64,000 nucleotides of DNA, taken from positions 4,402,001 to 4,466,000 of the forward strand of contig OZ245851.1 of assembly GCA_965228975.1 (NCBI GenBank). Reading direction: 5' to 3'. Both the position numbers and the translations under genes were made by a program. Source of the stretch: JAJFJD01 sp965228975. Its GTDB lineage: Bacteria > Pseudomonadota > Alphaproteobacteria > UBA8366. Each line of letters begins with the position of its first letter. Position 1 is the stretch's first letter. Below the pieces are notes generated by a model that did no database searches, had not been told where the DNA came from, and saw nothing but the letters and a program-made list of their open reading frames with translations. Below are positions 26,229 to 35,605 of this stretch, in pieces.

Positions 26229-27266
26229 TCACGCCGACTCCACCGACGCGACGTGTGCCGGCTCGGACGCCGCCGAGGCGTCCTCTTCCGATAACCAGCA
26301 CTTGCTGCCGTGGGTCGGACCGAGTTCGAACATCGGCGGCCGGGCCTGCTGGCATTTCGGCATGGCATGGGGGCACCGCGGCGCGAACGGACAGCCCGGC
26401 GGCAACCGGATCAGGTTCGGCACGCTGCCGGGAATCTCCTGCAGCGGCTGCTTCCCCTTCGAAAACTTATCGCCGAGCCGCGGGATCGACCGCAGAAGTC
26501 CCTGTGTGTAGGGGTGCTGCGCAGTTTCGAAAAGGTCGTCGATCAGCAAATACTCGACGACCTCGCCGGCGTACATGACGACGACCTCGTCCGATGTTTC
26601 CGCGATCACGCCCAGGTCGTGGGTGATCAACATGACGGCCATGTCGAGCTCTTCCTGCAGCGACAGGATCAGTTCGAGAATCTGCGCCTGGATCGTCACG
26701 TCCAGCGCCGTGGTCGGCTCGTCCGCAATCAGCAGTTTCGACCGGCAGGCGATCGCCATGGCGATCATCACCCGCTGGCGCATGCCGCCGGAGAATTGAT
26801 GCGGATAGTCGCCGAGCCGGCTCTTCGCGCTGGGAATGCCGACCTGGTCGAGCATTTCGGCGGCGGCGGCCAATGCCTCGTCGCGGCCTTTCCCTTGATG
26901 AATCATGAACACTTCGGCGACCTGGTCGCCGACGGTCAAAACCGGGTTCAACGAGGTCATGGGTTCCTGGAAGATCATCGAGATATCGGCGCCCCGCACG
27001 TCGCGCATCTCGCTGTCCGACAGTTTCAAAAGATCCCGGCCGTCGAAATTGATTTCGCCTTCAACGATGCGTCCCGGCGGATCCGCGACCAGCCGCATCA
27101 CGGACAAGGCGGTCACGGACTTGCCGCTTCCCGACTCACCCAGGACACCGAGCGTCCGGCCTCGATGAATCTGCAAGTTGACGCCGTCGACCGCCTTGAC
27201 GGTTCCGGCCGGCGTGAAGAAATGCGTCCGCAGCCCGGACACGGAGAGTACGACGTTATCAGTCAT
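26229..27266 (-). CDS. Oligopeptide-type ABC transporter ATPase (DppD-like)
   Basis: 345-residue ATPase: Walker A GESGSGKS, Q-loop in MIFQEPMTSLNPV, signature FSGGMRQRVMIAMAIA, Walker B LLIADEPTTALDVT, switch His in LITHDLGV, and the C-terminal oligopeptide/dipeptide extension with the CPFAPRCPHAMPKC cysteine cluster (Fe-S-like) usual for DppD/OppD. Its start overlaps the DppF-like gene end by 8 nt. Confidence 0.92.
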   Translation of the reverse strand: MTDNVVLSVSGLRTHFFTPAGTVKAVDGVNLQIHRGRTLGVLGESGSGKSVTALSVMRLVADPPGRIVEGEINFDGRDLLKLSDSEMRDVRGADISMIFQEPMTSLNPVLTVGDQVAEVFMIHQGKGRDEALAAAAEMLDQVGIPSAKSRLGDYPHQFSGGMRQRVMIAMAIACRSKLLIADEPTTALDVTIQAQILELILSLQEELDMAVMLITHDLGVIAETSDEVVVMYAGEVVEYLLIDDLFETAQHPYTQGLLRSIPRLGDKFSKGKQPLQEIPGSVPNLIRLPPGCPFAPRCPHAMPKCQQARPPMFELGPTHGSKCWLSEEDASAASEPAHVASVESA

Positions 27267-28269
27267 GGGTCATCGGTCCGTGCAAGTGACAAGCAACCCA
27301 GTGATCCGGCCGCGCTTCGATCATCGTCGGTTCTTCAACACGGCAATGATCCATCACCTTCGGGCAGCGCGTGTGGAAACGACAGCCGCTCGGCGGGTTG
27401 ATCGGGCTGGGCACGTCGCCGCGCAGGATCGTCTTGCGCCGGGCGCGCCCGCCCGCCTCGGCGCGCGGCACGGCGGCGATCAGCGCCTCGGTATAGGGGT
27501 GCAGCGGCGTTTGATAGAGATCCCGGTCCGACGCCATTTCGACGATCTTGCCGAGGTACATCACGGCGACCCGGTCGGCGATATGCTCCACGACCGACAA
27601 ATCGTGCGAGATGAAGAGAAAGGAAAACCCGAACTCTTCCTTCAACGAATCGAGCAGATTGATCACCTGTGCCTGGATCGACACGTCGAGCGCCGAGACC
27701 GCCTCGTCCGCGATGATGAGTTGCGGCGACATCGCCAACGCCCGGGCGATGCCGATGCGCTGACGCTGGCCGCCGGAAAACTCATGCGGAAAACGCTGCA
27801 TATGTTCCCGCTGCAGGCCGACCTTCTCCAGGACCTGTTCGACATTCTTCTCCCAGTCCTTGTCACCGGTGTGTACGCGATAGGCCTCGCCGACGAGTTC
27901 CTTGACCCGCAGGCGGGGATTGAGCGACGCGAACGGATCCTGAAAGATGATCTGGATACGCTGCCGGATTCGATTGAGCTCTTCCTCATCGACCGCGAAG
28001 ATATTGCGCCCGTCGAAACGTACTTCGCCCGCGGTCGGCTCATAAAGTTTCAGAAGCACGCGGCCGACCGTCGACTTGCCGCAACCGGATTCGCCGACCA
28101 AGCCCAGTGTCTCGCCCGGCTTGATCTGGAAACTGACGCCGTCGACCGCATAGACGAAATTGGCGACCCGCTTCAGCAGTCCTTCGCGCAGCGGAAAGTG
28201 CATTTTCAGATCGCGGACGTCCAAGACCGGCTGGTCCGCGGCGGCGGTTCCTTCTTCTTGTACGGCCAT
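27259..28269 (-). CDS. Oligopeptide-type ABC transporter ATPase (DppF-like)
   Basis: 336-residue ATPase: Walker A GESGCGKS, IIFQDPFASLNPRL, signature FSGGQRQRIGIARALA, Walker B LIIADEAVSALDVS (typical of DppF/OppF), FISHDLSVV, and a C-terminal CRFHTRCPKVMDHC cluster. It pairs with the DppD-like subunit to power the importer. It starts 3 nt after the permease stop. Confidence 0.92.
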   Translation of the reverse strand: MAVQEEGTAAADQPVLDVRDLKMHFPLREGLLKRVANFVYAVDGVSFQIKPGETLGLVGESGCGKSTVGRVLLKLYEPTAGEVRFDGRNIFAVDEEELNRIRQRIQIIFQDPFASLNPRLRVKELVGEAYRVHTGDKDWEKNVEQVLEKVGLQREHMQRFPHEFSGGQRQRIGIARALAMSPQLIIADEAVSALDVSIQAQVINLLDSLKEEFGFSFLFISHDLSVVEHIADRVAVMYLGKIVEMASDRDLYQTPLHPYTEALIAAVPRAEAGGRARRKTILRGDVPSPINPPSGCRFHTRCPKVMDHCRVEEPTMIEARPDHWVACHLHGPMTHD

Positions 28270-28272
28270 CCG

Positions 28273-29196
28273 TTACGCCTTTCGCATCCGCGGGTCGAGC
28301 AGGTCGCGCAACGCGTCGCCGACGAGATTGATGCCCAAACAAGCCAGGAAGATCGCGACGCCGGGTAACGTCGATAGCCACCAGACCGTCAGGATATAGT
28401 CGCGGCCCTCCGCCAGCATCAGGCCCCAAGAGGGCGTCGGGGGCTGAATACCGAGGCCCAGGAAGCTGAGGAAGGTCTCGCGGATGATCGAGCGCGCGAC
28501 CTCGACGGTGGCGATGACCAACATGGCGGCCGCCAAATTATTCAGGATATGCTTGAAAATGATCCGGTAATGGTTGAGCCCTTGCGCGCGCGCCGCGATG
28601 ACAAATTCCTGTTCGCGCAGTTTCCGCGTTTCTATTCGGGCCACGCGCGCGAATATCGGCCAGTTCGATATGCCGAGCGCCAGGATGATGTTCTGCATCG
28701 ACGCACCCAAAATAATAACCAGCGTCATCGCCAGCAGAATGAACGGAAAGGCCAACATGGCGTTGACACTGAAATCGACGACGGCGTCGATCCAGCCGCC
28801 GAAGTAACCGGCGAACAGACCGAGGATCACGCCGATGATCATCGAGACGAACACCGCCGAGACACCGACCGTCAGCGAAATCTGAGCGCCGTGAACGATC
28901 CGGCTGTAAACGTCGCGTCCGAGCTGATCGGTGCCGAGCCAATGTTCCGCCGAACCGCCTTCCATGAAGGCTGGCGGCGACAGCCGCTCCAAAATGTCCT
29001 GTGTTAGCGGATCGTGGGTCGCGACCCATGGCGCGAACAGCGCCATGATCACCAGCACCGCCATCAACACGAGCCCGAAAACGCCCAAACGCAAGTGCCA
29101 CATCTTGCGCACCATGATGTAGGCCTTGCTCGGCGCCTTTTCGACCTCGGCGGTCGCGGGCACCATGTCGGATGTATCTTCCACTCTTAGTGTCAT
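28273..29196 (-). CDS. ABC importer permease (DppC-like)
   Basis: 307-residue permease with an N-terminal cytoplasmic segment, about six TM helices and the EAA loop FARVARIETRKLREQEFVIAARAQGLNHYRIIFKHILNN region that contacts the ATPases. The periplasmic segment GTDQLGRDVYSRIVHGAQISL is characteristic of DppC/OppC. It lies 8 nt after the DppB-like gene. Confidence 0.92.
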   Translation of the reverse strand: MTLRVEDTSDMVPATAEVEKAPSKAYIMVRKMWHLRLGVFGLVLMAVLVIMALFAPWVATHDPLTQDILERLSPPAFMEGGSAEHWLGTDQLGRDVYSRIVHGAQISLTVGVSAVFVSMIIGVILGLFAGYFGGWIDAVVDFSVNAMLAFPFILLAMTLVIILGASMQNIILALGISNWPIFARVARIETRKLREQEFVIAARAQGLNHYRIIFKHILNNLAAAMLVIATVEVARSIIRETFLSFLGLGIQPPTPSWGLMLAEGRDYILTVWWLSTLPGVAIFLACLGINLVGDALRDLLDPRMRKA

Positions 29197-29204
29197 AGCC
29201 TGCC

Positions 29205-30125
29205 CTATTCAAACCTGATGCGCGGATCGATCCACGCCGCGCCCACATCGGCCGCGAGATTCGCCAATATCGTAAAGCCGGAAAAGATAATCACGATCGC
29301 CTGGACCACCGGGAAATCGCCGACTTGGATCGATTCGACCGCCAGCCGCCCGAGCCCCGGCCAGGAAAACACCGTCTCGGTCACGACCGCACCGCCAAGC
29401 AGCGCGCCGAACTGGATGCCGGACACGGTCACCAGCGGAATGGCGGCATTCCGCAGTGCATGGCGCATGAGAACGGACCGTTCCTCGACACCCTTCGAGC
29501 GCGCGGTTCGGATGTAATCCTGGCTCAGCACTTCCAGCATGCCGGACCGGACCAGCCGCATGTTGAGCGGCAAGATGAACGATCCCAAGGTAACCGCCGG
29601 CAATATCAGGTGTTCCCAGCTCTCGCTGCCCGATGCCGGCAGCCATTTGAGCCACACGCCGAATATCACGATCAGCACAATGCCGAGCCAGAACAACGGC
29701 ATCGCCTGTCCGATCAGCACGATGAGAATCGTCATGTTATCGACGATCGAATAGCGTTTGACCGCTGAAATAATGCCGAGGGGAATGGCCAGGAGCGTCG
29801 CGACAATCTGGGCGGCAATGGCCAGCTTCAGCGTCGGCCACAAGGAGGCCGCGATGAGGCTGCCGGCCGGCACCTTGGCGACCCAGGACACGCCGAAGTC
29901 GCCCGCGAAGATCACGCGGCCCATATAGTCGCCGTATTGAACGATCAGCGGCCGATTGAGGCCGTATTGTTCCTCGAAACGGGCGATGTCCTGATCGTCG
30001 GCATTTTCCGGAAGAAGTGTGGACGCCGGGTCCGCCGTGTAGAACAGCAGAAAGAAGGACACGAATGAAACGACGAGCGCAACGCCAATGGCGTGCAACA
30101 GCTTATGAACGATGTAAGTTCGCAT
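29205..30125 (-). CDS. ABC importer permease (DppB-like)
   Basis: 306-residue permease, first gene of the importer operon (order B-C-F-D then binding protein). The N-terminus MRTYIVHKLLHAIGVALVVSFVSFFLLFY, the ENADDQDIARFEEQYGLNRPLIVQYGDY periplasmic region and the EAA loop around VLSQDYIRTARSKGVEERSVLMRHALRNAAIP identify DppB/OppB. It is divergent from the RND pump with a 268-base shared upstream region. Confidence 0.92.
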   Translation of the reverse strand: MRTYIVHKLLHAIGVALVVSFVSFFLLFYTADPASTLLPENADDQDIARFEEQYGLNRPLIVQYGDYMGRVIFAGDFGVSWVAKVPAGSLIAASLWPTLKLAIAAQIVATLLAIPLGIISAVKRYSIVDNMTILIVLIGQAMPLFWLGIVLIVIFGVWLKWLPASGSESWEHLILPAVTLGSFILPLNMRLVRSGMLEVLSQDYIRTARSKGVEERSVLMRHALRNAAIPLVTVSGIQFGALLGGAVVTETVFSWPGLGRLAVESIQVGDFPVVQAIVIIFSGFTILANLAADVGAAWIDPRIRFE

Positions 30126-30393
30126 CTATGTCACGTGAAATTGCCACCCTGTGAAATCAGTTTGTCACAACTTGACGGCAAGACAATAGCGGCGTCGCCC
30201 CGCAACCCATCGAATTGGCGGATCGATCCGCCCAGAAATAATTTCCCGCGGTTACCCCGTGACAATTCCGACCGGCGACATACATGATTGCGCACCTGTC
30301 GCCAGTTATGTTGCAATGCGATAGGCTCAATGGGGATAGAGGAAGGGCTTCGCCTGATTTTGGCGCAAAACAGGGAAGCTCGGGGCACATATC

Positions 30394-31557
30394 ATGACAC
30401 ACGGATTGTTTCGCACTGCAATAGTCGGGCTTCTGGGCGTTTGGTTTGCCGTCGGCGGCCCCGCACTGGCCCAACAAGGGCCGATGCCGGTCACGGTCGC
30501 CAAGCCGCTGGTCAAAAATATCACCGATTGGGACGAATACACCGGGCGTTTCGAAGCCGTCGAACGGGTCGACGTGCGGGCGCGCGTTTCCGGTTTCCTG
30601 GAATCGGTCCATTTCCGAGAAGGACAGATGGTCGAAAAGGATCAAGTCCTCTTCATCATCGACCCACGACCGTTCCAAGCGGAATTGGACGCGGCCAAGG
30701 CCGCCGTGGAAGCCGCGGAAACCGCCTTCAATCTGGCGGTCACGGAGTTGAAACGCGCGGAACGGCTGGTGTCCCGCAACAATATCGCCCGCGAGACCGT
30801 CGATCAGCGCCGCGCCGCCCGGGAGACCGCGCGGGCTGAAATCCTATCGGCCAAGGCCCGAGTGCGCAGCGCCGAACTAAACCTCGAATTCACCCAGGTC
30901 CGTGCGCCGTTCAAAGGCCGGATATCGGACGCCCGGGTCGATGTCGGCAACCTGGTGGAAGGCGGTACCGCGCAATCCACCCTGTTGACCACATTGGTGT
31001 CGACCGATCCGATCCTGTTCACCTTCACCGCATCCGAGGCGGAATTCCTGAAATACACGCGGCTCGATCTTTCCGGGCAGCGGGAATCGTCGCGGGAAAA
31101 CCCGAACCCCGTCTACGTCCGCCTCGCCGACGAGACCGACTGGTCGCGCGAGGGTCAGATGTATTTCGTCGACAACGAATTGTCGCCGGATACCGGCACG
31201 ATCCGCGGCAAGGCGATCTTCGACAATCCGGACGACTTGCTGACGCCCGGCGTGTTCGGACGGCTCCGCCTCGTAGGGTCGGCACCCTACGACGCCATCC
31301 TGATTCCGGACGATGCCGTCATTTCGGACCAAAGCCAGAAGATGGTCTTGGTGGTCGGCGACGACGCGGTGGTCCAACCGAAACCGGTGACGCTCGGCCC
31401 CCGTCACAACGGCTTGCGCGTTGTCCGATCGGGTCTCGGCGCGGACGAGAGGGTTATCATGCGCGGCGTGCAACGCGCCCGGCCCGGCGGCAAGGTCGTG
31501 CCGCAAGAGGGCATCCTGCAGCCCGACGGATCGCTCAAACAAGCGCCGGGAAGCTAG
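30394..31557 (+). CDS. RND efflux periplasmic adaptor (AcrA/MexE-like)
   Basis: 387-residue membrane-fusion protein. Signal sequence IVGLLGVWFAVGGPALAQ (no lipobox cysteine), barrel-sandwich VDVRARVSGFLESVHFREGQMVEKDQVLFIIDPRPFQAELD, a coiled-coil hairpin (residues about 95-170), LEFTQVRAPFKGRISDARVDVGNLV, and the C-terminal GLGADERVIMRGVQRARPG. It links the inner-membrane RND permease to an outer-membrane channel. The permease follows 52 bases downstream. Confidence 0.92.
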   Translation: MTHGLFRTAIVGLLGVWFAVGGPALAQQGPMPVTVAKPLVKNITDWDEYTGRFEAVERVDVRARVSGFLESVHFREGQMVEKDQVLFIIDPRPFQAELDAAKAAVEAAETAFNLAVTELKRAERLVSRNNIARETVDQRRAARETARAEILSAKARVRSAELNLEFTQVRAPFKGRISDARVDVGNLVEGGTAQSTLLTTLVSTDPILFTFTASEAEFLKYTRLDLSGQRESSRENPNPVYVRLADETDWSREGQMYFVDNELSPDTGTIRGKAIFDNPDDLLTPGVFGRLRLVGSAPYDAILIPDDAVISDQSQKMVLVVGDDAVVQPKPVTLGPRHNGLRVVRSGLGADERVIMRGVQRARPGGKVVPQEGILQPDGSLKQAPGS

Positions 31558-31609
31558 AGTTCCCGTCCCTTTGATATTTCAATCAAACCGGTAATTGGAG
31601 CGCGCGAGC

Positions 31610-34600
31610 ATGCGTTTCACGCATTTTTTCGTCGACCATCCGATCTTCGCAACCGTCATCTCGGTGTTGATCACCTTGCTCGGCGCGATTTCCTATTTCA
31701 GCCTGCCGGTCGCGCAGTATCCCGAAGTCGCGCCGCCGACGATTCAGGTCACCGCGACCTATCCCGGCGCCTCCGCCGAGACGATCGCCGACACCGTGGC
31801 GACGCCGATCGAGCAGGAAATCAACGGCATCGAGAACATGCTCTACATGCGCTCGGAATCCACGGGCGACGGGCGTCTGACGCTGACCGTGACCTTCAAG
31901 CTCGGCACCGATCTGGATTTCTCGCAGGTGCTGGTCCAGAACCGGGTCGCGATCGCCGAGGCCCGCTTGCCCGAACCGGTGCGCCGCCTCGGCGTGACCG
32001 TGCAAAAAAGCTCGCCCGACTTGATGATGGTGATCCATCTGCTGTCGCCCGACAACTCACGCGACCAGCTCTATATTTCGAACTACGGCCGAACCCAGAT
32101 CGTCGACCGCCTCGCCCGCATCAACGGCGTCGGCGAGGCGCGAATTTTCGCCGAACGCGCCTATTCCATGCGCATCTGGCTCGACCCGGAACGTGCGGCC
32201 AGCTTCAACATCACCCCCGGAGAGGTCGTCGACGCCCTGCGGCAGAACAACGTGCAGGTCGCCTCCGGCATCATCAACCAATTGCCGGTGCCCAATCCGG
32301 GCGCTTTCGAGATCAATGTCGAGACGCAGGGGCGCCTGATCGCCCCGGATGCTTTCGGCAATATCGTGGTCAAACGCGGCGAGGGCACATCGACCGTGCG
32401 GGTCCAAGACATCGCCCGCGTCGAACTGGGATCGCAGGACTACTCGACCATCGGCTATCTCGACAAGTCGACGGCGCTGCCGATTCTGATCTTTCAGCGG
32501 CCGGGCTCGAACGCGCTGGAGACGGCCGACGAGTTGCAGCGAACGATGAACGAACTGGCCGAGGATTTTCCGCCCGGCCTCAAACACACGATCGTCTATA
32601 ACCCGACCGAGTTCATCGAGGAATCGGTGGATGCCGTCTACATGACGCTTATCGAGGCGGTGATCCTCGTCGTCCTCGTTGTCGTGGTTTTCCTGCAGAA
32701 CCTCCGCGCCGCCTTTATTCCGATCATCGCGATCCCGATTTCGCTGGTCGGCACCTTCCTGGTCATGGCCGCGTTGGGCTATTCGATCAACAATCTAACG
32801 CTGTTCGGTCTGGTCCTGGCGATCGGCGTCGTTGTCGACGACGCCATCGTGGTCGTCGAGAACGTCGAGCGCTACATCGCGCAAGGGATGAGCGCGGCGG
32901 AGGCCGCCCATAAGACGATGGACGAGGTCGGCTCCGCCCTTGTCGCAATGTCGTTGGTGCTGGTCGCAGTGTTCGTGCCGACCGCCTTCATCGAGGGCAT
33001 CTCGGGCCAGTTCTACCGGCAATTCGCGGTGACCATCGCGACCGCCACCATGTTCTCGCTGGTCGTTTCGCTGACCCTTTCGCCGGCTCTCTGCGCATTG
33101 TTGCTGAAGAATACCGGCACCCAGCGCAAACAGAACCCGGTAATCTCTTCCGTCCTGTGGCCATTCCGCAAATTCGCCGATGGATTCAACTGGATCTTTC
33201 ACCGCATGGGCAACGCATATGCCGGATTCACCCGGCGCGCGGTTCGCATGACGCTGATCGTCATGATCGTCTACGCGGGATTGATCGGGTTGACGGTGCA
33301 CCAGTTCCGCACCGCCCCGACCGGCTTCATCCCCGATCAGGACCAGGGATACCTGATCACGGTGATCCAACTGCCCGCCGGATCCAGCCTGGCGCGCACC
33401 GATGCGGTCGTGAAACGCGCGGTAAATAAGATTCTCGAACATCCCGAAGTCGAACACGCGGTCGGCTTTGCCGGATTCGACGGAGCGACCTTTACCAATG
33501 CGCCCAATACCGGCGCGATCTTCTTCACGATGAAGGATTTCAACGAGCGGGCGGGCCGCGGCGCGACCGCGCAAAAAATCCTGGGCGAGGTTCAGGGCAG
33601 CCTGTTCCAGATTCAGGAAGCCTTCATCTTCATCGTGGCGCCGCCGCCGGTCCGAGGGATCGGCAATAGCGGCGGCTGGAAACTGTATGTGCAGGATCGC
33701 CGCGGCCGCGGCATCGGCGCGCTCGAAGCGGCGACCAACGAGTTGATCCAGGCGGCAAACCAGGACCCGAGCCTGACCCAGGTCTTCACCTTGTTCAATA
33801 CGGCGACGCCGAAGATCTATGCGGATATCGACCGCACCCGCGCCGAAATCCTGGACGTGCCGGCCGACCGCGTGCTCGAGGCGCTCGAGGTGTTCATCGG
33901 CTCGGTCTATATCAACGACTTCAATTTTTTGGGCCGAACCTATCGCGTGACCGCGCAGGCCGACGGCGCCTATCGCGACGACCCCGGCGACATTGCCAAA
34001 CTGCGCGCCCGCTCGACGTCCGGCGCCATGGTGCCGCTGGGGTCGGTCGCCACATTCCGCGACATCACCGGCCCGCACCGGGTACCGCGCTACAATCTTT
34101 ACCCTGCAACCGAGGTGATCGGCGCCACCGCACCCGGCGTCTCCACGGGCGACGCCATCGAAAAGGTGGAGGCAATCGCCGATCGCGTACTGCCCAGCGG
34201 CTTCGACATCGAGTGGACCGAGCTCGCCTTGCAGGAAAAGCTGGCCGGCGATACCGCCCTTATCGCTTTCGGACTCGCGGTGGTCTTCGTCTTTCTGCTG
34301 TTGGCCGCGATGTATGAAAGCTGGCTGCTGCCGCTTGCCGTGATCCTGATCGTGCCGATGTGTCTGCTCGCCGCCCTCGTCGGTATCGGATTGCGCGGCA
34401 TCGACAGCAATATCCTGGTGCAAATCGGGTTCGTGGTCCTGATCGGCCTCGCGGCGAAAAACGCGATCCTGATCGTCGAATTCGCCAAGCAGGCGGAAGA
34501 AGAAGGCATGAGCCGGATCGACGCCGCCGTGGAAGCCGCCCGTGTGCGCCTGCGCCCGATCCTGATGACGGCGCTCGCCTTTATCCTGGGTGTCCTGCCA

Positions 34601-34780
34601 TTGGCCATCGCGACGGGCGCCGGCGCCGAAATGCGCCGTGCGCTCGGAACCGCGGTGTTCTCGGGTATGCTTGGCGTCACGATTTTCGGGCTATTGTTCA
34701 CGCCGGCCTTCTATGTGGTGTGTCGATGGATCGCATCGCTGCGGGGTTCGTCGGACGAGAATGCGGAAACGACACCCTAG
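31610..34780 (+). CDS. RND efflux permease, HAE1 family (AcrB/MexF-like)
   Basis: 1056-residue, 12-TM proton-driven drug pump. N-terminus MRFTHFFVDHPIFATVISV; TM4 proton-relay Asp pair in GVVVDDAIVVVENVER; TM10 Lys in GLAAKNAILIVEFAKQ; and large periplasmic loops after TM1 and TM7. The ATG at 31610 is used; a TTG five codons upstream is less likely. No TolC/OprM-type gene is adjacent, so a channel encoded elsewhere is needed. Substrate range is not predictable; MexF-like pumps handle amphiphilic antibiotics and oxidised metabolites. Confidence 0.94.
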   Translation: MRFTHFFVDHPIFATVISVLITLLGAISYFSLPVAQYPEVAPPTIQVTATYPGASAETIADTVATPIEQEINGIENMLYMRSESTGDGRLTLTVTFKLGTDLDFSQVLVQNRVAIAEARLPEPVRRLGVTVQKSSPDLMMVIHLLSPDNSRDQLYISNYGRTQIVDRLARINGVGEARIFAERAYSMRIWLDPERAASFNITPGEVVDALRQNNVQVASGIINQLPVPNPGAFEINVETQGRLIAPDAFGNIVVKRGEGTSTVRVQDIARVELGSQDYSTIGYLDKSTALPILIFQRPGSNALETADELQRTMNELAEDFPPGLKHTIVYNPTEFIEESVDAVYMTLIEAVILVVLVVVVFLQNLRAAFIPIIAIPISLVGTFLVMAALGYSINNLTLFGLVLAIGVVVDDAIVVVENVERYIAQGMSAAEAAHKTMDEVGSALVAMSLVLVAVFVPTAFIEGISGQFYRQFAVTIATATMFSLVVSLTLSPALCALLLKNTGTQRKQNPVISSVLWPFRKFADGFNWIFHRMGNAYAGFTRRAVRMTLIVMIVYAGLIGLTVHQFRTAPTGFIPDQDQGYLITVIQLPAGSSLARTDAVVKRAVNKILEHPEVEHAVGFAGFDGATFTNAPNTGAIFFTMKDFNERAGRGATAQKILGEVQGSLFQIQEAFIFIVAPPPVRGIGNSGGWKLYVQDRRGRGIGALEAATNELIQAANQDPSLTQVFTLFNTATPKIYADIDRTRAEILDVPADRVLEALEVFIGSVYINDFNFLGRTYRVTAQADGAYRDDPGDIAKLRARSTSGAMVPLGSVATFRDITGPHRVPRYNLYPATEVIGATAPGVSTGDAIEKVEAIADRVLPSGFDIEWTELALQEKLAGDTALIAFGLAVVFVFLLLAAMYESWLLPLAVILIVPMCLLAALVGIGLRGIDSNILVQIGFVVLIGLAAKNAILIVEFAKQAEEEGMSRIDAAVEAARVRLRPILMTALAFILGVLPLAIATGAGAEMRRALGTAVFSGMLGVTIFGLLFTPAFYVVCRWIASLRGSSDENAETTP

Positions 34781-34868
34781 GCCCATCCACCCGACCTCAT
34801 CCCTGGATTGCATCGATTGTCGGAAAAGATCTTTTCCCGACAGCGTGAGCAAACGCATTTATCGAAGG

Positions 34869-34882
34869 TTGACCCAGATCAA
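34869..34882. promoter_or_regulatory. FNR/FixK-type box upstream of host-attachment gene
   Basis: TTGACCCAGATCAA; its reverse complement TTGATCTGGGTCAA is a textbook FixK/FnrL-class site. Its centre is about 135 bases upstream of the 35011 start and about 95 after the RND permease stop, so it most likely serves the downstream gene, perhaps together with the PhyH-like gene. Confidence 0.6.
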
Positions 34883-35010
34883 TGCCGGCCCGTGCCGGAC
34901 CGGCTAACGAAGTGGTTGGGGGCATATGCAACCGGTCGGCTGCCCGGAATTCGGGCAAGCGGACGGTTTCGAGTGTGCCAACAAACGGAAGCTACAACGG
35001 GCCCTATCAG

Positions 35011-35451
35011 ATGCCAAAATCGACAACTTGGATCCTGGTTTGCGACAGTCAGCAGGCCCGCATTTTTGAAATTGCCGGAAAAGGCCGCATTGATTTCCTA
35101 GGCGACTACAGATCCGAGTTACCGCCGAACCGAGAGATCGAGGCCGATCGGCCGGGCCGTACGTTCGACCGGGCCGGGCCCGGGCGGCATGCGATGGAGC
35201 CTCGGCACGATGCCCATCGGCAAGCCAAACGAATTTTCCTTCGCGCGATGGCCGAGCGGCTCGACCGGTCCTGCCGCAGCGGCGATTTCACCGACCTCGT
35301 GGTCATCGCGCCGCCGACCGCCCTGGGGGATTTGCGGTCCGAATTTTCCGAACGGATTCAATCGGCCTTGGTGCAGGAACATGCGAAAGAAGTCTCGGGC
35401 TTGTCCGAACCCGACCTCGTGGATTACCTGAAGCGGATCGACGTGATTTAA
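35011..35451 (+). CDS. Host attachment family protein
   Basis: 146-residue protein of the family named after an Agrobacterium attachment factor. Recognisable features are TWILVCDSQQARIFE at the start, the GRHAMEPRHDAHRQAKRIFLRAMAERLD middle part and TDLVVIAPPTALGDLRSEF. The fold is related to release-factor-like domains; the biochemical role is unclear and the attachment name is probably misleading. The ATG at 35011 gives the family N-terminus; the open frame extends upstream through the FNR-type box region without similarity. Confidence 0.8.
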   Translation: MPKSTTWILVCDSQQARIFEIAGKGRIDFLGDYRSELPPNREIEADRPGRTFDRAGPGRHAMEPRHDAHRQAKRIFLRAMAERLDRSCRSGDFTDLVVIAPPTALGDLRSEFSERIQSALVQEHAKEVSGLSEPDLVDYLKRIDVI

Positions 35452-35605
35452 CCGTCCGACGCGGTCGACAATCAGGAAGTGGTTTGCCGGCCCGGTCCAT
35501 GCCCAACGCTAGAAAATAGGGTGGCCCATCTGATCGCCGGCCATGTACCATAACTCGTGTTCGACCCAACGGATCACTAGGCCTACGCTGATCAGGAGAG
35601 CATCG

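Noticed and set aside
31570..31587. TTTGAT-N6-ATCAAA inverted repeat between the RND adaptor and permease genes
   Set aside because: Spacing of 6 does not fit FNR/FixK (4) or the local LysR motif, and the site is inside an operon; probably chance in an AT-rich gap.
32795..34423. 542-codon minus-strand open frame inside the RND permease gene
   Set aside because: Antisense shadow of a gene with complete AcrB-family motifs.
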